Below are positions 14,482 through 15,908 of a DNA stretch of 15,908 bases, piece by piece; the stretch's first letter is position 1, and each line of letters opens with the position of its first letter. The notes under the pieces are model-generated. The model was not told where the DNA came from, searched no databases, and saw only the letters and a list, made by a program, of their open reading frames with translations. The stretch lies in NCBI GenBank assembly GCA_031550925.1, contig JAVBOE010000044.1, positions 1 through 15,908 on the forward strand, written 5' to 3'. Made by a program: the position numbers and the translations under genes. This DNA comes from JAIRNF01 sp031550925. Its GTDB lineage: Bacteria > Bacteroidota > Bacteroidia > Bacteroidales > UBA932.

Positions 14482-14550
14482 CCCCTAAATCCCCTAAAGG
14501 GGACTTTTAAACCCGCACTTCAGAGAAGTCCCCTTTAGGGGATTTAGGAG
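14482..14550. repeat. 25-bp inverted repeat with nested palindromes, upstream of the DUF1343 gene
   Basis: Arms at 14482-14506 and 14526-14550 are inverted copies with one mismatch (C14483 opposite A14549) around a 19-nt spacer. Each arm contains the internal palindrome TCCCCT-AAAGGGGA or its equivalent, so cruciform or alternative hairpins are possible. It ends 30 nt before ATG 14581. It looks like a MITE/REP-like mobile palindrome. As RNA it would form a very stable hairpin in the leader of the downstream gene, or a terminator-like stem after the YitT gene, though no T-tract follows. Confidence 0.7.
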
Positions 14551-14580
14551 CAACCTTAACCTTAAAACCTTAAATCTTTT

Positions 14581-15840
14581 ATGAATATAGCCGACAAACC
14601 TCTTCTCTCTCTACCGGATAAAGTTTTGTACGAAGGTCGTGTTGCATTGCTTTGTAACCAAACCTCATGGGACTTTACAGAGGGAGCATACTTATTTGAA
14701 CTGTTGCACAAACGAGGAACGCTTTCTCGTGTGTTCATGCCCGAACATGGTTTGTTTGCCGAGCTACAAGACCAAGCGGCTCTCGACTCCGGCGAGTTCT
14801 ATAAATGCTTGGGTCTAGATGGAGTTGATTTTGTATCGCTGTATGGTGTTACGGAGTCTTCACTTTCGGCTCCGTTAGAAAAGCTGAAAGATTTAGATGC
14901 CATAATTATAGACCTGCAAGATGTGGGTTGTAGATACTATACGTTTATCTGTACCGTGGATAAGCTGTTTCGCTCGTTTATTGAGCATAAGCTGAATCCG
15001 ACAGTTTATATTGTTGATAGGCCAAATCCCGCTGGGCGACAGGTAGAGGGGACATATATAGGTAAAGAATACACTTCGTTTATTGGAGTAGAAGGGCTTA
15101 TTCATCGGCATGGGTTGACTTTCGGAGAGCTGTGCGAATTTCTTCACAAACGATATGCTGCGAAATTTCCGCTAACCGTTATCCCTTATACGCTCGATGA
15201 GAAGTATAAAACCTCATACGTTTTACCCGGAGCAGGAACCAGCTATGTAAAAACACCCTGCTCAATTTACCCATCGCCAAATATTCCATCGCCATACACA
15301 TGCCTAGTGTATAGCGGGCAGTGTTTGTTTGAGGGAACAAACCTAAGCGAAGGGCGTGGTACAACCAGACCTTTCGAGATTTTTGGCGCACCATTTTTAG
15401 GCTCGCTACATTACTACAATAGAGCAAAGGGCTATACCGGCTGGAATGAGAAAAATAACCCTATCTACAGCGATGGTGCAATGCTGCGTATGTTGCATTT
15501 TATTCCAACTTTTCATAAATATGTGGGAGAGCTGTGCTACGGTTTTCAGCTTCACTTAACAGGAAAACCTTACCATTCATTATTGCATACGCTACGTATA
15601 TTGCGCTTCTTACGAGAGAACGTAGAGGGTTTTGCATGGCGCGAGGGTGTGTACGAAAAAGGTAACGATAAAACAGCTATAGAGCTGCTTGTTGGCGATA
15701 CTCTACTGCTAAGCTACCTAAATGGCAAAGCCTCTGAACGGGAAGTACACCAAGCCATAGCCGATAGCGAAGAACAGTGGATAAAAGAGGCAAGTAGCTA
15801 TGCTATCTATAAGGAGAAGTTTGAGAGAGTGAAAGTGTAG
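14581..15840 (+). CDS. DUF1343 / NamZ-like exo-beta-N-acetylmuramidase family protein
   Basis: The family includes NamZ (YbbC) of Bacillus subtilis, which removes MurNAc from the non-reducing ends of peptidoglycan fragments. This 419-aa protein has the family motifs in order: RVALLCNQTSW (20-30), MPEHGLF (53-59, with Glu55 a candidate catalytic acid), DLQDVGCRYYTF (111-122), VDRPNPAGR (145-153), RHGLTFGEL (176-184), PSPNIPSP (231-238) and EGTNLSEGRGTTRPFE (251-266). No signal peptide or lipobox is visible at the N-terminus. An in-frame TAA at 14563-14565 rules out a longer start, so a cytoplasmic location is inferred. That suggests use on imported muropeptides or disaccharides. Substrate is inferred from family only. 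It follows the YitT gene by 233 nt of repeat-rich DNA and is probably separately transcribed. Confidence 0.88.
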   Translation: MNIADKPLLSLPDKVLYEGRVALLCNQTSWDFTEGAYLFELLHKRGTLSRVFMPEHGLFAELQDQAALDSGEFYKCLGLDGVDFVSLYGVTESSLSAPLEKLKDLDAIIIDLQDVGCRYYTFICTVDKLFRSFIEHKLNPTVYIVDRPNPAGRQVEGTYIGKEYTSFIGVEGLIHRHGLTFGELCEFLHKRYAAKFPLTVIPYTLDEKYKTSYVLPGAGTSYVKTPCSIYPSPNIPSPYTCLVYSGQCLFEGTNLSEGRGTTRPFEIFGAPFLGSLHYYNRAKGYTGWNEKNNPIYSDGAMLRMLHFIPTFHKYVGELCYGFQLHLTGKPYHSLLHTLRILRFLRENVEGFAWREGVYEKGNDKTAIELLVGDTLLLSYLNGKASEREVHQAIADSEEQWIKEASSYAIYKEKFERVKV

Positions 15841-15847
15841 TATCGCT

Positions 15848-15908
15848 AGCGCGCGTTTGTAACGCGTGCTAATAACAGATGCGAGTATTGGATAATCGAC
15901 ACGCGTTA
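15848..15908. repeat. REP/BIME-like palindromic element, cut by window edge
   Basis: AGCGCGCGTT (15848-15857) and AACGCGTGCT (15861-15870) form a 10-bp hairpin with a TGT loop and one wobble. TAACGCGTG (15860-15868) recurs inverted as CACGCGTTA at 15900-15908, the last bases of the window. This implies a second, facing palindrome that continues beyond the edge. Paired short GC-rich palindromes separated by about 30 nt resemble REP/BIME elements. Copy number cannot be seen here. Confidence 0.6.

Overview
The window reads as a chromosomal segment from a member of the Bacteroidetes, most likely class Bacteroidia / order Bacteroidales. The evidence is the gene order (tRNA-Tyr, tRNA-Gly, tRNA-Thr, tuf, tRNA-Trp, secE, nusG, rplK, rplA, rplJ, rplL, rpoB, rpoC), the Bacteroidia-like RpoB, RpoC and EF-Tu sequences, a short single-helix SecE, A-rich leaders with weak or absent Shine-Dalgarno sequences, and one good match to the Bacteroidetes TAnnTTTG promoter element. 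All genes found lie on the + strand.

Region 1 (1-1950) is the tRNA-tuf block: tRNA-Tyr(GUA), tRNA-Gly(UCC), tRNA-Thr(GGU), tuf and tRNA-Trp(CCA). Two things here are abnormal. The tuf frame carries an in-frame TAA at codon 316, where EF-Tu normally has an acidic residue, yet the rest of the gene (1509-1748) continues in the same frame without decay. The tRNA-Thr has two non-pairing positions in its stems. Each of the three anomalies could be repaired by one base change, so sequence or assembly error, or a recent lesion in a duplicated copy, must be considered before any biological explanation.

Region 2 (1946-13183) is the conserved transcription/translation cluster secE-nusG-rplKAJL-rpoBC. 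It supplies the translocon subunit SecE, the elongation factor NusG, the L11/L1/L10/L12 proteins of the ribosomal stalk and L1 stalk, and the beta and beta' subunits of RNA polymerase. Gaps are 12-51 nt within the ribosomal part, with longer gaps before rpoB (104 nt) and rpoC (72 nt). Each longer gap holds a strong hairpin; the one before rpoB has a T-tract and looks like an attenuator. A strong intrinsic terminator closes the operon after rpoC.

Region 3 (13184-15908) is accessory. It has a YitT-family membrane protein with a DUF2179 domain and a DUF1343/NamZ-like protein (exo-beta-N-acetylmuramidase family) without a visible signal peptide. The spacers around these two genes are rich in inverted and direct repeats that look like dispersed REP/MITE-like elements, and one of them is cut by the right edge of the window. 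I see no phage, CRISPR, insertion sequence or defence system. The one observation that would be truly unusual if real is the interrupted tuf.
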